From: Mycobacterium sp. 1465703.0
GTDB taxonomy: Bacteria > Actinomycetota > Actinomycetes > Mycobacteriales > Mycobacteriaceae
Length of the DNA: 41,000 bases
Direction of reading: 5' to 3'
Assembly: GCF_001672975.1 (NCBI RefSeq)
Contig: NZ_LZKU01000045.1
Span: 1 to 41,000 of the forward strand
Shown: positions 8,321 to 15,260 of the stretch, in pieces
Position numbering within the stretch: the stretch's first letter is position 1
How the letters are laid out: each line of letters opens with the position of its first letter
Program-made: the position numbers and the translations under genes
The notes under the pieces: generated by a model
Told to the model about the DNA's origin: nothing
The model's input: only the letters and a program-made list of their open reading frames with translations
The model's database searches: none

Positions 8321-8373
8321 CGTGGTGCTTTTGGTCTTTCATATCGGCACGACAAAATTTCAGGAGCACCACG
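8321..8373 (+). promoter_or_regulatory. RNA stem that can bury the xis ribosome binding site
   Basis: Bases 8321-8333 pair with 8361-8373: nine Watson-Crick pairs, two G-U pairs, then two more Watson-Crick pairs, with a 27-nt loop. The 3' arm contains the whole AGGAG ribosome site (8362-8366) and ends directly before the ATG at 8374. If transcription starts upstream of 8321, translation of the excisionase would be blocked unless the stem opens. At DNA level it could also be an operator. Confidence 0.5.
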
Positions 8374-8559
8374 ATGGGTAAGAAAATCAGCCTCGACACC
8401 GCAGCCGACGAGCTGGGTGTCTCTAAACGCACTGTGCGGCAGCTCATCTCGGATGGTGTGCTGCCCGCGTTCAAAGTGGGCCGCACATCCGCGGTGCGCA
8501 TCGACGCCGACGAGCTGCCCCAAGTGCTGCGCCCGATCACCCCCAACGGCAAGCTGTGA
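8374..8559 (+). CDS. xis: Excisionase-like helix-turn-helix protein
   Basis: A 61-aa protein made almost entirely of a MerR/excisionase-type winged helix: ISLDTAADELGVSKRTVRQL, then SDGVLPAFKVGRTSAVRI, the classic helix-turn-helix plus wing of excise-family proteins. It probably bends DNA near the attachment sites and directs the integrase toward excision. The start chosen is the ATG at 8374, preceded by CAGGAG at 7-8 nt; a longer upstream frame back to 8206 has no such support. It lies downstream of int with a repeat-rich gap. A purely regulatory role (a phage-type repressor) is also possible, but size and context favour excisionase. Confidence 0.8.
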   Translation: MGKKISLDTAADELGVSKRTVRQLISDGVLPAFKVGRTSAVRIDADELPQVLRPITPNGKL

Positions 8560-8589
8560 GCCGCCAGCCGAACTCCCACAACTAAAAAC

Positions 8590-8626
8590 GCTCGGCCCGC
8601 ACCCCAGTGAAGGTGACGGACCGAGC
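8590..8626 (+). other. Stable hairpin between xis and the next gene
   Basis: GCTCGG/CCGAGC, CCG/CGG and CACC/GGTG pair around an 8-nt loop with one C-A mismatch and one bulge. No T-run follows, so it is not a simple intrinsic terminator. It may stabilise or process the mRNA upstream of the gene at 8647, whose ribosome site (GGAG) lies at about 8632-8635. Confidence 0.45.
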
Positions 8627-8646
8627 AACAACGGAGAAAACCAACC

Positions 8647-9204
8647 ATGGAGGACGATGCAGCAGCACCTGGCAGACAAGCCAGCCAGGGAACCCACTTC
8701 AAGCCACCCACGGGACCGGGTCGCTGCACCGGCTGCGGCTTCTATGTTGCGCGGCAAGGCCATCGCAGCGGCTGCCACCGCGACGCGCCGGTAACACCCG
8801 GCGAGGCAGACTTCGGCGCAACCAGGCCGTGGCCTGATCCGTCGCAGGATTTCATCGGCAACGTCAATGCAGCCGATCACGCGCGAAGCGTGTTCCTCAA
8901 GCCGGTCGGCAACCCGCACGGCTGGCGGGTGAAAAGCGACACTCGCGGCGATGCCCACGCCCGGCTGCGCGGCGTCGCCGAGCACGTCTCCAAACAAACA
9001 GAAGGCGTCACCAACAACGCATTGAACTGGGCCGCACACAAGATGCGCGGACCCGTCGCCAGCGGCGAACTCACCATCCACGAAGTGCGGGACGCACTTT
9101 GGAACGCATGCATCACCAACGGCTACATCCAACGGGACGGGGAAAACCAAACCCTCGCCACCATCGCCTCCGGCCTCGGCGTCAGCAAGGCGGACCTATG
9201 CTGA
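8647..9204 (+). CDS. Phage-type protein with N-terminal zinc-ribbon-like motif
   Basis: A 185-aa protein of uncertain function. Seen: a Cys/His cluster CTGCGFYVARQGHRSGCH (residues 27-44), which could bind zinc, then a C-terminal part (about 105-185) with AEHVSKQTEGVTNNALNWAAHK and TIHEVRDALWNACITNGYI followed by TLATIASGLGVSK. That C-terminal pattern resembles the tail segment found in phage and plasmid primase or helicase proteins of actinobacteria, which suggests a role in element replication next to the ATPase gene. It overlaps the ATPase start by 7 nt, so the two are translationally coupled. The start is the ATG at 8647 with GGAG about 11 nt upstream. The family is not named with confidence. 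Confidence 0.6.
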   Translation: MEDDAAAPGRQASQGTHFKPPTGPGRCTGCGFYVARQGHRSGCHRDAPVTPGEADFGATRPWPDPSQDFIGNVNAADHARSVFLKPVGNPHGWRVKSDTRGDAHARLRGVAEHVSKQTEGVTNNALNWAAHKMRGPVASGELTIHEVRDALWNACITNGYIQRDGENQTLATIASGLGVSKADLC

Positions 9205-9692
9205 TCGAACCCAGCCGCTCCTGGCGCTCGATTGATCTCGGGCCGATCCTGTCCGGTCAATGGTCGCCGCCGCAGCCGGCAGTCGGCGCTCGCCGCGACG
9301 GCATCGGACTGTTCTATCCGCGCAAAATGCACAGCGTGGCCAGCGAATCCGAGGCAGGCAAAACCTGGCTTGCAATCTCTACCGCATATCACGAACTGCG
9401 ACAAGGCAATTCGGTGCTCTACATCGACTTCGAGGACGACGAAAACGGAATCGTCGGCAGACTACTCACCTTCCACACACCGCATGAATGGATACGCGAA
9501 CGATTCCACTACAAGCGGCCCACACAATCGGTGAACACCGAAATCAACCTCGCCGACCTGTACGAGACTGTCGAGCAACACAACCCGACACTCGCGGTGA
9601 TCGACGACCAGACCGGGCGGACAACGATGCGGCCGCGGGGCAATTTTCTTCGCCGTCGACGACCGCCACTACCACCGAGACGGCACCAGTAA
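9198..9692 (+). CDS. RepA-like AAA/RecA-fold ATPase, C-terminally truncated
   Basis: The first 140 residues match the N-terminal half of RepA-type hexameric replication ATPases (AAA_25 group) of phages and plasmids. Walker A is SESEAGKT (49-56), followed by VLYIDFED (73-80) and a Walker B-like strand TLAVIDD (131-137). After that the frame turns into an Arg/Pro-rich tail (RPRGNFLRRRRPPLPPRRHQ) that does not look like the family, and ends at 164 aa; relatives are about 300 aa or more. A deletion or frameshift near 9610-9650 is likely. The alternative frame across 9640-9740 reads FFAVDDRHYHRDGTSNRRC and then stops, so the lost part is not simply in the next frame. The start ATG at 9198 has AAGGCGG upstream and overlaps the previous stop. 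Confidence 0.7.
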   Translation: MLIEPSRSWRSIDLGPILSGQWSPPQPAVGARRDGIGLFYPRKMHSVASESEAGKTWLAISTAYHELRQGNSVLYIDFEDDENGIVGRLLTFHTPHEWIRERFHYKRPTQSVNTEINLADLYETVEQHNPTLAVIDDQTGRTTMRPRGNFLRRRRPPLPPRRHQ

Positions 9693-9793
9693 CCGTCGCT
9701 GCTGGGCGGCGCTCAGCGGCGGGGTGTCTAGCGCCGCATAAAACTCCCGCGCAACGGGTGGGTGCTGGGGCTTCCTTTCCCCCCTCGTCGACA

Positions 9794-9839
9794 CCCGCCC
9801 GGGGTGCGGTTTGAGCACCGGGCGGGCCGGGGCTTTTTC
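9794..9839 (+). terminator. Rho-independent-type terminator
   Basis: CCCGCCCGG..TGC (9794-9807) pairs with GCACCGGGCGGG (9815-9826), with a two-base bulge, followed after a short GC stretch by a TTTTT run at 9834-9838. It would end the xis-ATPase transcript. About 100 bp of apparently non-coding sequence separates it from the ATPase stop. Confidence 0.65.
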
Positions 9840-9936
9840 TCCTGAGGCCACGGCCCGCCACAGGTGCATTTGCGTTGCCCGCGCCGGACGCAGTAGTGGG
9901 CCAGCAGTTGTGTGTCGCCGCGCCGTTTTGGACCTA

Positions 9937-9998
9937 GATTCCCAATTTCGGAATCGGCTTTCGATTACTAGAATTTGCGGCTGATTAGCGGAATTTCC
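9937..9998 (+). repeat. AT-rich repeated motif upstream of the 62-aa gene
   Basis: GATTA-n3-GAATTT occurs at 9963-9976 and 9983-9996 (20-bp spacing), and a related GATTCCCAATTTCGGAATC with its own dyad lies at 9937-9955. In GC-rich DNA this AT-rich block stands out; it may be a promoter/operator cluster (TAGAAT at 9969-9974 is a possible -10) or an origin-like element. The rest of the 342-bp gap 9693-10034 holds only the terminator. Confidence 0.5.
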
Positions 9999-10034
9999 TT
10001 GTGTTACAACAGCAATCGGACAACACTTGCTCGT

Positions 10035-10223
10035 ATGGAGACCACTGTTGACAGACCCCCACCGAACAGCAGCATCAGCGTGGCCCCGTTCATCGGGCCC
10101 TACGACGGCGGCGAGGAACGCCTGGTGCGCGTCGCCGGTTTCGGCGCGACCGACTATCTCACCTCATCCGAGGCGCGTGCGCTGGCTCGTGCGTTGGATG
10201 TGGTCTGCCGCGAAGTCAAGTGA
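10035..10223 (+). CDS. Small element protein of unknown function (62 aa)
   Basis: A 62-aa protein. Its body APFIGPYDGGEERLVRVAGF followed by LTSSEARALARALDVVCREV looks like a small phage-type fold: a strand-rich start, then a helix with the SxAEARxLAxAL pattern often seen in short mycobacterial phage and plasmid proteins. I do not recognise a function. The ATG at 10035 is preferred to an upstream start at 9975, which would run through the AT-rich repeats. It stands alone between a terminator and a convergent membrane-protein gene 41 nt away. Confidence 0.5.
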   Translation: METTVDRPPPNSSISVAPFIGPYDGGEERLVRVAGFGATDYLTSSEARALARALDVVCREVK

Positions 10224-10264
10224 TTCGAATGAATCACTCTCAGGGTTGGTCGCTGAGATGATCA

Positions 10265-11076
10265 CTACGTGGGCCGCCAGTCGACATGTCTGAGGTATCG
10301 AATGTCGGTTTTCACAGGCGCCTCGGACACGCCGAGTTGGCGTTCGGCGGCGCGCACTACGGCATCGGGGTCACGGTCGGCCTCAGCACGCGATATCGGA
10401 ATCACAACCAAACTGCCACGGATGCTGCGACGCCAGTACACCCCTCGGTGGTCACGAAAAAAGATGTCGAGATCGTCGGCTGTCACCGACGAATGCGAAA
10501 GCGGGACCAGCACTTTCCATTGACCGTTTCGCAGGACGCTCAACCGGGTGCGTGCAAGGCGATCTCTGGCCGGCTCAAATTCATGCGGTTCGGTATCGAC
10601 GATACTGCCCATTTCGTCCCGCGCTTTATGGGGCGTATCCGCTCGCTTACAGGTGACCACCACGAGCAGGTCGTATACGACGACCTCTGAGGCGTTGCCT
10701 AACGCCACATACACGTAGTGGTTGACTTCCTTCTCGTACTTGCTCGTGACGTGTTCCATGAGCCATCCGGTTATGAGTTCGGCCTGTTCGCGCCTCTCCT
10801 CGCTGCGCCGGACGCGCTCATTGTGGAAGAACACCCATAAGGCGACGACTAGTGCTCCCACGGTGCCAACCGCTGCGAAGGCTTCAACGGCGTACCCCAC
10901 TGCATGTGCAGGTGTTCGTGGCCGACTGCAACCGTGAGAGCTAGGTCTATGACGCCCAACGTCACGACAACGCCAGCGAGCACAAGCGCTGCCGCTGCCC
11001 ACCACGAACGCGCAACGACCCTGGCCAGCCGTGCTCGCCAACCGCCGCCGCCGGTCGGTTCGTTCATACGACGCAC
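10265..11076 (-). pseudogene. Two-TM membrane protein, apparently frameshifted
   Basis: Two overlapping minus-strand frames together look like one protein. Frame 1 (11076 or 11064 down to 10849) gives MNEPTGGGGWRARLARVVA and a first membrane helix WWAAAALVLAGVVVTLGVID, then runs out of meaningful sequence. Frame 2 (from a GTG at 10900 to 10265, 211 aa) begins at a second membrane helix (AFAAVGTVGALVVALWVFF), then a charged helix FHNERVRRSEERREQAELIT and a soluble domain of about 150 residues with alternating strands. The frame change falls near 10900. Either the gene is broken, or frame 2 starts at the GTG and is coupled to frame 1 by overlap. The family is unknown; topology suggests a cytoplasmic domain anchored by two helices. 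It is probably element cargo. Confidence 0.55.
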
Positions 11077-11255
11077 ACTAAGAGCCTTGTCCGGCAGTTA
11101 TGCGCTGCCGCGCCGGGCGGACTCATGCGAATGGTGCAGCGTGTGCCGCGCGTCACGCCCGCCAGCGCGTCATTCCCAGCGCTCAGAATCGCTGCTGGCG
11201 GGTCGGGACGTGTGAGCGCGTGTGTGATCGCAGCGGGCGACCCGCCGAGCGCTCG

Positions 11256-11319
11256 CCTGATCGCACACCGATCACACATGGCTTGCTGACTTGACACTAA
11301 AACACTGTCTGAGCTGCGT
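11256..11319 (+). repeat. 64-bp direct repeat, copy 1 (right-end sequence)
   Basis: 58 of 64 positions match copy 2 at 12001-12064. It contains the double GATCGCAC-type motif (11259-11277) and TGACACT. Part of it forms an inverted repeat with TGTGTGATCG at 11221-11230. The 313-bp gap 11077-11389 otherwise holds only the terminator at 11351-11378. Confidence 0.85.
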
Positions 11320-11350
11320 GGGTTCCGCAAGCCGGGATGAGTGCATACAG

Positions 11351-11378
11351 AAAACGCCCCGACCGGAGCCGGGGCGTT
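11351..11378 (-). terminator. Intrinsic terminator of the SnoaL-like gene
   Basis: On the minus strand AACGCCCCG, an 8-nt loop and CGGGGCGTT form a perfect 9-bp stem ending in TTTT, starting 11 nt after the gene's stop codon. Confidence 0.8.
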
Positions 11379-11389
11379 CCTCCGTCGTG

Positions 11390-11785
11390 TCAGGCGGGCT
11401 GCCGCACGGCAGTCCCCTGGTTGTTGTCGATCACGTAGCGCCAGATTCCGTCCGTGCCGCGGCGCAGGACATCGCTCGCCGAGCCATGGAAGTGCACCTG
11501 CTTGCCGTCGGGACCTGTGCCGTCAATTGCCCAGTCCAGAATGATCAACGCGATGTTGTCGTTCGTGAACACGTGGCGCGTTTTGGCCTTCAGCGGCAGT
11601 CCGAAACTGACCAAGTACTCAAGATCGGCAGCCATCTCGGCGAGACCGGTGACGGGTCGCCCGTCAGGCTTGACGAGCATGACCTCCGGCTCGTACAAGG
11701 GCAACAGCTCGTCGACCTTGCCGGAATTGAATCGCTCAACCAACGCCGCGACCATGTCTTCGGGCTTGGTGGGGAGGGCGGACAT
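11390..11785 (-). CDS. SnoaL-like / NTF2-fold protein
   Basis: A 131-aa NTF2-like protein: VAALVERFNSGKVDELLPLY, then EPEVMLVKPDGRPVTGLAEM, then MAADLEYLVSFGLPL, the usual helix, cone and strand order of SnoaL-like and DUF4440 proteins. Members include isomerases, dehydratases and ketosteroid-binding proteins, and many have no known role. The start chosen is the ATG at 11785, because GGAG lies 7-8 nt upstream; a start at 11818 would add 11 residues without support. It has its own terminator and lies between two copies of the element's right-end repeat, so it forms a self-contained cargo unit. Three tandem repeats upstream (11865-11927) may be its operator. Confidence 0.8.
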   Translation of the reverse strand: MSALPTKPEDMVAALVERFNSGKVDELLPLYEPEVMLVKPDGRPVTGLAEMAADLEYLVSFGLPLKAKTRHVFTNDNIALIILDWAIDGTGPDGKQVHFHGSASDVLRRGTDGIWRYVIDNNQGTAVRQPA

Positions 11786-11864
11786 CGGGGGTCTCCTGTT
11801 CATGTTGGCGAACTGCATTACGACGACGTCAACGCCAGGCCCGGGACCATTTGCTCCCCTCTGG

Positions 11865-11927
11865 CCGGGTGATCTGTCGTTTCACCCAGGGTGATTTGTC
11901 GTTTCAACCGGGTGATTTGTCGCCGTT
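11865..11927 (+). repeat. Three tandem repeats, consensus GGGTGATTTGTCGTTTCA
   Basis: Units at about 11865-11884, 11887-11906 and 11908-11927, with GGGTGAT at 11867, 11889 and 11910 (spacings of 22 and 21 bp, two helical turns). They lie about 80-140 bp upstream of the SnoaL-like start in its likely promoter region. Confidence 0.75.
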
Positions 11928-12000
11928 CCTGAGTCGTCGGACGTCGCCCGGCTGGCCATACCCGCCCAAAGTCTCCACCGGGCACGCGCCCAAAGTCTGG

Positions 12001-12064
12001 CCTGATCGCACACCGATCACACATGGTTTACTGACTCGACACGGAAACAGTGTCTGAGCTGCGT
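12001..12064 (+). repeat. 64-bp direct repeat, copy 2, next to attR; candidate arm-type sites
   Basis: Matches 11256-11319 at 58 of 64 positions. It ends 11 bp before the attR core. Its double motif at 12004-12022 resembles the left-end motif at 6812-6830, as expected of integrase arm-type sites. Confidence 0.8.
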
Positions 12065-12070
12065 AAACTC

Positions 12071-12147
12071 TGGTCGGGCTGACAGGATTTGAACCTGCGA
12101 CCACTTGACCCCCAGTCAAGTGCGCTACCAAACTGCGCCACAGCCCG
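12071..12147 (-). tRNA. tRNA-Pro, anticodon GGG, with encoded CCA; contains attR
   Basis: On the minus strand from 12147: acceptor CGGGCTG pairs with CAGCCCG (12081-12075), the D arm is GCGCAGTTTGGTAGCGC, the anticodon stem CTTGA/TCAAG encloses the loop CTGGGGG (anticodon GGG), and the T arm is CAGGTTCAAATCCTG. The mature gene ends at 12074 and CCA is encoded at 12073-12071. The 18-bp att core (12076-12093) lies in the 3' end, so the inserted element leaves the tRNA complete. Confidence 0.95.
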
Positions 12148-12436
12148 CGCGCCGGTGCGTCCACCGGCAGCAGGTCGAAAGCCTACCGCAGACCCACCCG
12201 CGGCCCGTCACTACCTCGCTGAACTGCGAGTCTTCGCGTCGCGGGCATTCTCGAAGCAAGCGTCCACCTTCTCGGTGCAGATCGGCAGGCCGCGGCCAGT
12301 TCGGAAAGATCTCAGTGGTAGCTCGGGAAGCATTGGGTGATTTCCAACTGCGCTAGCGGAGTCGAGAGTCACCAAATGGTTCCGGAGAGACGGGGAACAT
12401 TCCCGGAGAGACCGAAGCGTCCCGGACAACCCCCGC
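12148..12436. other. Gap between tRNA-Pro and der, no gene seen
   Basis: No convincing coding frame. It must hold the tRNA-Pro promoter (minus strand, near 12150-12200). A weak dyad GGGAA/TTCCC lies at 12393-12404 downstream of der but lacks a T-run. Confidence 0.5.
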
Positions 12437-13837
12437 TCAGCGCCGCCTGCCTCCCCTCTTCTCGCGCACCCGCACGTTGATCCGGATCGGCGACCCCTCG
12501 AACCCGAAGGTCTCGCGCAGCCGGCGTTCCAGGAAGCGCCGGTAGCCGGCCTCTAGAAAGCCCGTGGTGAACAGCACGAACGTCGGAGGCCGGGCGGTGG
12601 CCTGGGTGGCGAACAGGATGCGCGGCTGCTTACCGCCGCGCACCGGCGGCGGCGTGGCCGCCACCACCTCTTTCAGCCAGGAATTCAGCGGCCCGGTCGC
12701 GATCCGGGCATCCCAGGACGCCAGCGCCGTCTCCATGGCGGGCACCAGCTTTTGCACCGCGCGCCCGGTTTTAGCGGAGATGTTGACCCGCGGCGCCCAC
12801 CGCAACTGCACCAGTTCCCGGTCGATCTCACGTTCCAGCAGCTCGCGCCGGTCCTCGTCGACCAGGTCCCACTTGTTGAAGGCCAGCACCAGGGCCCGGC
12901 CGGCTTCGATCACCATCGACAGCACCCGCTGGTCTTGTTCGGTGAGCGGTTCCGATCCATCGATCAGCACGATCACCACCTCGGCCGCATCGATGGCCGA
13001 GTGCGTGCGCACCGAGGCGTAGAACTCGTGCCCACTGGCCTGGCCGACCTTGCGCCGCAGACCCGCGGTGTCGACGAACCGCCACACCTTGTCGCCCAGC
13101 TCGATCAGCGAGTCCACCGGGTCGACCGTCGTCCCGGCGACGTCGTGCACCACCGAGCGCTGATCGCCGGCAAGCTTGTTCAGCAGTGAGCTCTTGCCCA
13201 CGTTCGGCTTGCCGACCAACGCCACCCGCCGCGGACCGCCCGCTGTGGGCGCCACTTCAGACACCTCGGGCAATGCGGCCAGCACCTGATCGAGCAGATC
13301 CGCCACGCCGCGGCCGTGTATCGCGCTGATCGCGTGCGGCTCGCCAAGCCCCAGCGACCACAACATCGCGGCGTCCGCCTCGGCCTTGTCGCTGTCAACC
13401 TTGTTGGCGGCCAAAAAGACTGGCTTGCCAGACCGTAGCAGGATCCGGGCGGCGGCCTCGTCGGCCGTGGTGGCGCCGACCAGAGCGTCGACCACCAGGA
13501 TCACCGCATCGGCGGTGCGCATGGCCACCGATGCCTGCTCGGCCACCAGTTGCTGCAGCCCCTTGGCGTCTGGCTCCCATCCCCCGGTGTCCTGCACGAC
13601 GAATCGGCGCCCAGTCCACAACGCGTCGTAGGACACCCGGTCGCGGGTGACGCCGGGGATGTCCTGTACCACCGCTTCGCGTCGGCCCAGGATCCGGTTG
13701 ACCAGTGTCGACTTGCCGACATTGGGTCTGCCGACCACCGCCACCACCGGCGCCGGGCCGGCTTCCTCATTTTCGTCCAAACCGAATTCGACGGAATCCC
13801 AGTCGCTTTCGTCGCTCCACGTGCCGTCTTGAGTCAC
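12437..13837 (-). CDS. der: Ribosome-assembly GTPase Der (EngA)
   Basis: A 466-aa tandem GTPase needed for 50S subunit maturation. The two G domains are clear: [14 protein letters not shown] and NKVD in the first, [17 protein letters not shown] and NKWD in the second, followed by the KH-like C-terminal domain and a basic tail (REKRGGRRR). An acidic N-terminal extension of about 30 residues, typical of actinobacteria, precedes the first domain. The GTG start overlaps the cmk stop by 4 nt (GTGA), so it is translated as the last gene of the parA-scpA-scpB-rsuA-cmk-der operon. Confidence 0.97.
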   Translation of the reverse strand: MTQDGTWSDESDWDSVEFGLDENEEAGPAPVVAVVGRPNVGKSTLVNRILGRREAVVQDIPGVTRDRVSYDALWTGRRFVVQDTGGWEPDAKGLQQLVAEQASVAMRTADAVILVVDALVGATTADEAAARILLRSGKPVFLAANKVDSDKAEADAAMLWSLGLGEPHAISAIHGRGVADLLDQVLAALPEVSEVAPTAGGPRRVALVGKPNVGKSSLLNKLAGDQRSVVHDVAGTTVDPVDSLIELGDKVWRFVDTAGLRRKVGQASGHEFYASVRTHSAIDAAEVVIVLIDGSEPLTEQDQRVLSMVIEAGRALVLAFNKWDLVDEDRRELLEREIDRELVQLRWAPRVNISAKTGRAVQKLVPAMETALASWDARIATGPLNSWLKEVVAATPPPVRGGKQPRILFATQATARPPTFVLFTTGFLEAGYRRFLERRLRETFGFEGSPIRINVRVREKRGGRRR

Positions 13838-14517
13838 CGCACCGCTCCGCTTCGCTGTTTGACCAAGTCCCGCAAGTGGGAAATCACCTGCGGCTCGGTC
13901 ATTTCGCTGGTGTCGACGACGACCGCATCCGGCGCCGCCCGCAGCGGCGACACCGGCCGAGTGGAATCCAGGTGGTCGCGCCGGCGGACGTCGGCCAGCA
14001 CCGCCTCGTAGTCGTCGGCCAGACCGGCGGCCACATTCTGATCATTGCGCCGCCGCGCCCTTGTCTCGGCCGACGCGGTCAGGAAGATCTTCACGGGCGC
14101 GTCGGGAAGGACGACGGTGCCGATGTCGCGGCCCTCGACGACCACACTGCCGGGCCCGTCGGCCATTTCGCGCTGCAGGCCGACCAGCCGGGTACGCACG
14201 GCGGGAACCGAGGACACCGCCGATACCGCACCGGTGACCCGGTCGCCACGGATCTCCGCCGAGACGTCTTCGCCGTCAAGAAAATACCGGTCGCCGTCGG
14301 GATGATAGTCCACCGACATGTGCACCGTTTCGGCCATCCGCGCGACGGCCGCAGCGTCGGACGGGTCGATATCGGCGCGTAATACGGCCAGTGTCACCAT
14401 TCGGTACATTCCGCCGGTGTCCAGGTAGCGAGCCTCCAGTGCCCTCGCCAATCCCTTTGACACCGATGACTTTCCGGTTCCCGCCGGGCCGTCGATGGCC
14501 ACCACGATATCGCTCAC
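13834..14517 (-). CDS. cmk: Cytidylate kinase
   Basis: A 227-aa kinase that phosphorylates CMP and dCMP with ATP in pyrimidine salvage and synthesis. Seen: P-loop [15 protein letters not shown] (10-24), then [13 protein letters not shown] with the nucleotide-binding region, [19 protein letters not shown] in the middle and [10 protein letters not shown] in the lid. Length is normal. It overlaps the upstream pseudouridine synthase gene and the downstream der gene by 4 nt each, which implies coupled translation. Confidence 0.96.
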   Translation of the reverse strand: MSDIVVAIDGPAGTGKSSVSKGLARALEARYLDTGGMYRMVTLAVLRADIDPSDAAAVARMAETVHMSVDYHPDGDRYFLDGEDVSAEIRGDRVTGAVSAVSSVPAVRTRLVGLQREMADGPGSVVVEGRDIGTVVLPDAPVKIFLTASAETRARRRNDQNVAAGLADDYEAVLADVRRRDHLDSTRPVSPLRAAPDAVVVDTSEMTEPQVISHLRDLVKQRSGAVR

Positions 14518-15260
14518 AGGCCCACCGCTTGATACAGCTGGCCGACCTCGTGGTGAGCCAGGGCGCGAATGGTGCCCGGCCGCTGCTTTCCCAGCGAGAC
14601 CGGGCCGATGTCGGTGCGCACCAACGACTCCACCGGAAATCCGGCGGCCGCCAGCAGCCGGCGCACAATGCGATTGCGGCCTTCGTGCAGCGTCACCCGC
14701 ACCAGCGTCTTGCCGGGAATGGCATCCACCACCGCGAACTCGTCGACTTTGGCCACTCCGTCGTCCAACTCGATCCCGGCGCGCAGCTTCTTGCCCAGAC
14801 CTCGGGGCACCGATCCAGTCACCGTCGCCAGATACGTCTTGGGCACCTCATGGGAAGGATGCATCAGCCGGTGCGCGAGTTCGCCGTCGTTGGTCAGCAG
14901 GATCAGCCCTTCTGTGTCGGCGTCCAATCGCCCGACGTGGAACAGGTTCTTGTTGCCGCGGACTTTGCGCTCGACCAGATCACCGATGCACGGCCGGCCG
15001 CGGTCGTCCGACATGGTCGAATGCACGCCGCGCGGCTTGTTCAGGGCCAGGTATACCTGCGAGTCGTCGAGGGCCACGCGGGCCCCGTCGACGCGGATCA
15101 CCGAGGAGTCCGGGTCGACGCGGGTGCCCAGTTCGGTCACCACCTGCCCGTCCACCTCGACGCGGCCGTCGATGATCATCTTTTCGGCGGCTCGCCGCGA
15201 CGCAATTCCGGCCTGGGACAATACTTTTTGCAGCCGGATCCCCTGCGCTTCTTCCATCAA
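14514..15260 (-). CDS. RsuA/RluB-family rRNA pseudouridine synthase
   Basis: A 248-aa protein (Rv1711-like). It has an N-terminal S4 RNA-binding domain ([20 protein letters not shown], residues 7-26), then the pseudouridine synthase domain with catalytic Asp in [19 protein letters not shown] and the [15 protein letters not shown] motif. It should convert a specific uridine of 23S or 16S rRNA; the RluB/RsuA family does not by itself say which. It overlaps scpB by 4 nt and cmk by 4 nt. Confidence 0.93.
   Translation of the reverse strand: MMEEAQGIRLQKVLSQAGIASRRAAEKMIIDGRVEVDGQVVTELGTRVDPDSSVIRVDGARVALDDSQVYLALNKPRGVHSTMSDDRGRPCIGDLVERKVRGNKNLFHVGRLDADTEGLILLTNDGELAHRLMHPSHEVPKTYLATVTGSVPRGLGKKLRAGIELDDGVAKVDEFAVVDAIPGKTLVRVTLHEGRNRIVRRLLAAAGFPVESLVRTDIGPVSLGKQRPGTIRALAHHEVGQLYQAVGL

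Larger units (their letters stand above)
8010..8373. other. int-xis intergenic region
   Basis: This 364-bp gap has no convincing gene. It contains a short stretch of four 10-bp tandem repeats (8112-8151) and the long inverted repeat ahead of the xis-like gene (8321-8373). The int gene reads into it and the xis-like gene out of it on the same strand, so it may hold the promoter for the downstream gene set. Confidence 0.5.
6676..12093. mobile_element. Integrative element inserted in tRNA-Pro(GGG)
   Basis: About 5.4 kb bounded by a perfect 18-bp direct repeat (6676-6693 and 12076-12093) exactly 5,400 bp apart. The right copy is the T-arm/acceptor part of tRNA-Pro; the left copy is an isolated piece of it. 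A tyrosine integrase gene begins about 150 bp inside the left end, as in phage and satellite elements. Contents: int, xis-like gene, zinc-ribbon protein, truncated replication ATPase, small orphan, broken membrane protein, SnoaL-like gene. No capsid, terminase, lysis or conjugation genes are present, so it cannot be a complete phage or conjugative element. The truncated ATPase and frameshift point to decay, though int and xis look intact. Confidence 0.88.

Noticed and set aside
11064..11330. Two minus-strand frames (also 11818-12024) sharing MCDRCAIR
   Set aside because: The shared residues come from the 64-bp DNA repeat, not from homologous proteins.
12392..12405. Terminator after der
   Set aside because: Only a 5-bp dyad and no T-run on the minus strand.
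12211..12429. Small minus-strand gene between tRNA-Pro and der
   Set aside because: No ribosome site, no family resemblance, and composition like random GC-rich frame.
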